Shown piece after piece: positions 8,601 through 10,113 of a stretch of 10,113 bases of DNA (the first letter of the stretch is position 1; every line of letters starts with the position of its first letter). The translations under genes and the position numbers were made by a program. Below the pieces are notes generated by a model that saw only the letters and a program-made list of their open reading frames with translations, was not told where the DNA came from and made no database searches. Source of the DNA: an uncultured bacterium (lineage in GTDB: Bacteria; Verrucomicrobiota; Kiritimatiellia; UBA8416; CALETX01); NCBI GenBank assembly GCA_937920455.1, contig CALETX010000283.1, forward strand, positions 1-10,113, written 5' to 3'.

Positions 8601-8639
8601 CACATGGGAGACGCCGTTGGTGTTAAGTTTCGCTATCAT
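2682..8639 (-). CDS. Giant DUF4175-like inner-membrane protein with about nine tandem helical repeats
   Basis: A 1985-residue protein. Three hydrophobic segments (about 39-61, 68-90, 160-182) and a basic N-terminus predict N-in topology, with everything after 182 in the periplasm. The cytoplasmic loop holds VARILESRHPELQERISSTVEIL (98-120), the P-E-L-x-x-R-I-S-S motif typical of DUF4175-like proteins. Residues about 196-530 are beta-rich and Ig-like, with YRVLAGDALTQFYDLRVVPPP (278-298) and VDMEYTYPPYTQLPP (303-317). From about 535 it is almost wholly helical and rich in Ala, Gln, Glu, Lys and Arg. Residues about 757-1622 are tandem repeats of about 101 residues. A GGGG linker (1917-1920) and a conserved-looking tail LRNWLRLPGRLQDEILQASS...EYRDLIKSYFHEI (1941-1979) end it. 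Alphaproteobacterial DUF4175 proteins are about 850 residues, so this one is more than twice as long. It overlaps both neighbours by ATGA. The role is unknown; a long envelope scaffold is inferred. The family call is from motif memory, not a search. Confidence 0.82.
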   Translation of the reverse strand: MIAKLNTNGVSHVPVEITRALRMVIRRARTGIILKGTAASLASALAAFLLLMALDAAVIIFSQTTRLVLSCAAYGLSAVSAWWFLLRPLAGSFTLKGVARILESRHPELQERISSTVEILTSDDRPGIKGSEALIHALTEQAIRDATVIKPRAEAPLRPALPMVVTAVVVLALFASLLAVNPRNTLFLLARVAAPMVNLPNIHAMLVHVSPGDAVIAEHAPVEITARVRDPRVSHAVLRISVAGGPERSERMLPAASTNPSERVFVFSNPAAKQSFRYRVLAGDALTQFYDLRVVPPPDIKSVDMEYTYPPYTQLPPKKEKNAEGTIRELAGTDIKLTARVNKSVPTALLTVQTQSSSTCVTGFLTRLPDGAIAYSFRLLLQPEMTGSWSLRLQDEFGLSNARYEKTIQTIPDMPPIVTVAHLEQRELRLNPDEILPLFYNARDDFAVARVELCADIDGRQRVLELPAEPVSNSQTRVGGSFMMTLSQPPFARASRITFQVRATDNLPPGLKGPQQGASASYTIILDSSVPTFDEQALTTEEQRLKEAIQKALQSIEAAKNAGQIAAARLHAEHQPGEETIRRIEEARARALEAGGILERAAEDADGGFYEKTAEDLRRISEGPLQQAARAADTVGLLDTPQDRGEKTKEMMRSFDEATAQLTQTMKEMEKASPEVRRAVELARLAAREQQLAAAKLAMENAPDAPPDEMPMTPDEWKAAQERIAERLAKLMQADPAMAAAAAPALSRRAETFASLLMEAAEQQHDIADQTARIASLQKADAAAQQLAKDQALLAAQTRTNLSASGEVFELMKKAAEAISAHRFAEAVPLQESATAALTNEAARLRSPQPVPEQIQTAAAVKDLADRQSRLASEVANRAEQRAAQLKELAAQQKKLAEDARALQQTAHAEAMARAADALMNEQPRQAVFQQAATEKALKEASEKLLNPPPSPEKQEQARLAQELAARQDALKQKVDDLVAQRNDALRQMAAEQDALAGEIKSLPGAAPAARLMVKATEAIKTDQPRQALALQDQAVKAMKEVAEKSAKDGKYADAAGKLADAVKRQEDLARRIQELTQNRAEALQKLAGEQARLAADAMTRRETSAAHEAMSKAAEAIRADRPKLALQKQDQAARALKDAAESALKPSPTAQQLADARALDDLRRRQEGLRKRVQSLVDQNQEPILDLAAKQEAIAAEARKNPAAAQVADQMKSAADKLKIEQVRQAIPVQQEAAKKLESLAAQSAQPPSPTDQQRQAAALADDLAHRQAELRDRTAAALEQDKQAFKAIADEQAKLAAEAQANKATAQQAPALKDAAEAIAAADVQRALDLQNRNEKALRETAAGMLHPSASSEDRRRAEQMRKLAKAQEDLQRSTAAAAESFRDGLKRLSDAQQQLALRAMNEPEAASQANFMKNAARMIQAGEPRKALAAQDSAAKNLAAAAERAAAVTKNDSKQKQKTARLKALADEQAELEKDTEKFIADHAVRMADLARRQEELAAATAGDPVLAGVANQMKQAADALHKERLDGSVPLQQAAARALMNAASAKESPAPAPEQIQEAQKVLDLARRQDALRGRLADLVNKDSGFLTSVADERRNDALAAQSQAAKQMADLASEAALLVPRSASLAKDAAGAAAEAQRKLAEGRMQEAVRAAAMAAVQARRLEKALKSAADDEFAHAAQKKAARAPTDELLDAMDNASPVLGLADRAEDLADQQAQIARELAAVASGQPLRILSEQQQGLTERLGGIKEELDDLRRNLEKLPVDGQLKQSAGHALNMAAQAAQTSQQASTLLSGVATQPRSDADQPALPPNVESGVLQAQQTAARALDEAAQAMANIRKYLNPESQPDDMRDLSGYTAEAHREAIEAARLQTSKETIEAAAAVAKAASEAISRAVALGANPRPDFQQRAAGGGGVNPLMEVEQSAPQWAFEPSMKLRNWLRLPGRLQDEILQASSEEGPEEYRDLIKSYFHEISRGEDTQ
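3774..6371 (-). repeat. Nine-copy protein-level tandem repeat, about 101 residues per unit
   Basis: Each unit starts with an L..RQ..L motif; its position (first residue) is 763, 867, 967, 1065, 1166, 1268, 1369, 1471 and 1572, giving spacings of 104, 100, 98, 101, 102, 101, 102 and 101. In units 2-8 a second motif LA.EQ..LA lies 25 residues later (27 in unit 1). Then come M..AA.AI and, in the units checked, a Q..A...L...A motif 40 residues after the EQ, and a proline-containing linker such as PSPT or PPSPE in many units. All motifs look helical, so each unit is probably two helical hairpins. Copies are diverged in protein and in DNA, so the expansion is old. Unit 9 is shortened, and a weak half-copy may follow at about 1630-1672. 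Boundaries are approximate. Confidence 0.85.
8636..8639 (-). promoter_or_regulatory. ATGA stop/start overlap coupling the first two genes in the window's operon
   Basis: The TGA ending the glutamine-amidotransferase-like gene overlaps the ATG of the 1985-residue gene by four bases. AGAAGG on the minus strand (8650-8655) ends 10 bases before the ATG, inside the RKKAGLP codons. This supports the ATG at 8639 as the true start and a co-translated message. Confidence 0.8.
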
Positions 8640-10113
8640 GGCAGTCCAGCCTTCTTTCTAAGAAACCATTCGGTTCCAGCGAGCGTGGCAATCAGCGCCA
8701 ACAGCGGCCAGCCATTCCACAGGTCCTTCTGCCTGCGTTCGCGGATGGTGGAAGACGGTTCCCCAAGATCAGAGAGAAGTTCGCCAATCCGGTCGGGTTC
8801 CACGGCCCTTCCCCCGGAGAGGTCAGCGATTCTTTTCATGAAGCCGGTGTCGGCTGCCAGCTCGCCGAGCTCATGCGGGAAATCCGCGGCAACCGAGAAC
8901 CATGCCGAAAGGGAGTGGATGTTTTCTTTCTGAAGCAGTTTTTCTACCCTACGGCAATCAAGGTCCACCCGGTATTCGCCCGGAGGGAGGACACCTGCGT
9001 CAGCCGAATAAAAGCCGGCCGAGCCGGGGATATTGGCAAGTCTCTTGCGAAGGATCGTTTTGCCGTCTCTCACGATGTCCACCGACACGTGCGCATCATT
9101 GATGGGCGACCAATCGGAATCCAGCAGCCTGGCGCTGACGCGGACTGGTTCGCCAGCTTGGTACCTTGTTCTGCCGGCGCCAAGCCTCACGTTTGAGGTG
9201 CCATAGGCAAGTTTCTCGCCCGTGCCCCATCTGAGTATCTGTCCCCACAGGCGGTGGTGATATCGCTCGCCTGCGCGGTAACGCAGTCGCCATACATGGT
9301 CGAATGCCAGGAATACGACCCTGCCCATGCCTGCGTTCTGGATCACTATCAGGGGATGAATCCGCTCATATTCCTGCTGGAGCCGGAGGGCCTCCTCGCT
9401 GGGGACCGGCGTCGGTTGGGCAAGCGGGGGCATGTCGCCGCCAACGACTGGCACGGCATAGGCGAGCACGCGCGCGCCCTCTTTGGCTCTAACTCCGCCG
9501 TGGCGCCAGCGAATTTCTGGGAGGCCGTTCCATATGGCGTCGTTGCTTTCGCCCTCGGCGGCCAGCCGTGTCAGGACGTGGTTTCTTCCTTCAGCGGTGA
9601 GGGCGATCTTGAATGCTTCTTCGGGCGCAGCGAAGCATGAGCGCGAGTCAGAAGCAAAGGTTACCGGCAGAAGATCGGCCAGGAGAGACCCTCCGAAAGC
9701 ATGTGGCATGTGCCAGGGGCCGGCGATGACAGCAAGCGTGCCGCCTCTTTCGAGAACAAAGCGCTTGAGAGCGGCGATGGCGTCTTCGCCAAGGTCATTG
9801 GGAGAGACATCTCCGAGAATGATTGTATCAAACTTGAGCCACTCTTCTGCTGTTTCCGGCAGGGCGGTGGCTTCGGTTTCGCCAGGCGGTCGCGTGGCCG
9901 AAGCCGGCACTGGCGGGAGAGAGGGCACCCCTGCTAACGGGTCGGGGTGCAGGAGCGCCTGCTGGAGGAGCACGGATGGGTCTCTGGTTTCGAACAGGTT
10001 TTTGATGAAGCGGTATTCCCATCGAGGACAGCCTTCTACCATGAGGAGTCTGGTCTTGTCGTCCATCACGGTCACACAGACGGCGGCGTTGTTATTGGAC
10101 ATGGTCACCTCGC
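8636..10113 (-). CDS. Membrane protein with glutamine-amidotransferase-like domain, 5' end missing
   Basis: The frame stays open to the right edge of the window. The GTG at 10108 and ATG at 10102 are possible starts, but the first residues (NNAAVCVTVMDDKTRLLMVEGCPRWEYRF) resemble the middle of longer VWA/BatA-type planctomycete proteins, where a beta domain leads into this motif. I therefore read this as the C-terminal 490 or so residues of a longer protein. Numbering from the GTG, FDTIILGDVSPNDLG (93-107) and GGTLAVIAGPWHMPHAFG (122-139) form a flavodoxin/class I amidotransferase-like core without a cysteine nucleophile at the expected turn. GMGRVVFLAFDHVWRLRYR...WGQILRW (260-294) is a family hallmark. 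Then come a beta-rich region (about 300-410), a membrane segment (about 464-483) and the basic tail EWFLRKKAGLP. It is probably an inner-membrane protein with a large periplasmic part. The first in-window operon gene; upstream neighbours unseen. Confidence 0.82.
   Translation of the reverse strand, partial: EVTMSNNNAAVCVTVMDDKTRLLMVEGCPRWEYRFIKNLFETRDPSVLLQQALLHPDPLAGVPSLPPVPASATRPPGETEATALPETAEEWLKFDTIILGDVSPNDLGEDAIAALKRFVLERGGTLAVIAGPWHMPHAFGGSLLADLLPVTFASDSRSCFAAPEEAFKIALTAEGRNHVLTRLAAEGESNDAIWNGLPEIRWRHGGVRAKEGARVLAYAVPVVGGDMPPLAQPTPVPSEEALRLQQEYERIHPLIVIQNAGMGRVVFLAFDHVWRLRYRAGERYHHRLWGQILRWGTGEKLAYGTSNVRLGAGRTRYQAGEPVRVSARLLDSDWSPINDAHVSVDIVRDGKTILRKRLANIPGSAGFYSADAGVLPPGEYRVDLDCRRVEKLLQKENIHSLSAWFSVAADFPHELGELAADTGFMKRIADLSGGRAVEPDRIGELLSDLGEPSSTIRERRQKDLWNGWPLLALIATLAGTEWFLRKKAGLP

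Overview
The window looks like chromosomal DNA from a GC-rich Gram-negative bacterium of the PVC group or a neighbouring lineage (Planctomycetes, Lentisphaerae, Hydrogenedentes-like). This is inferred from the gene set. A very long DUF4175-like membrane protein, a membrane protein with a C-terminal 'RRW/EW..R..GLP' type tail, and a secreted squalene-cyclase-fold protein commonly sit together in such genomes, usually beside MoxR, DUF58 and BatA-type VWA genes. No marker gene is present, so the phylum is not proven.

Layout. On the + strand, bases 2-76 look like the last codons of an upstream gene that ends in TGATG overlap with an ADP-ribosylglycohydrolase family gene (76-1602). That gene converges, with only 15 bases between stops, on a minus-strand operon that fills the rest of the window. 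In transcription order the operon holds three genes. First is the 3' part of a membrane protein with a glutamine-amidotransferase-like domain (8636 to beyond the right edge). Second is a 1985-residue DUF4175-like inner-membrane protein (2682-8639). Third is a secreted squalene/prenyltransferase-repeat protein (1618-2685). Both junctions inside the operon are four-base ATGA overlaps with Shine-Dalgarno-like sequence inside the preceding gene, so the three proteins are probably made in a coupled way.

The most notable structure is inside the 1985-residue protein. After three membrane segments and a beta-rich periplasmic region it carries about nine tandem copies of a helical unit of about 101 residues (roughly bases 3774-6371). 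The ninth copy lacks an internal block of 31 residues. A glycine-rich linker and a distinct C-terminal motif follow. The unit contains a helix-pair motif (M..AA.AI....p..A...Q..A...L...A) that I recall as occurring once or a few times in ordinary DUF4175 proteins, so this one appears to be an expanded version that forms a long envelope rod.

A working model, which is inference, is a membrane-anchored envelope complex. The glutamine-amidotransferase-like protein and the long rod would be anchored in the inner membrane and would project into the periplasm. The secreted toroid protein would act alongside them. The ADP-ribosylglycohydrolase region is a separate, oppositely oriented unit. No RNA genes, insertion sequences, CRISPR arrays or clear terminators were seen. 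The promoters of both transcription units lie outside the window.
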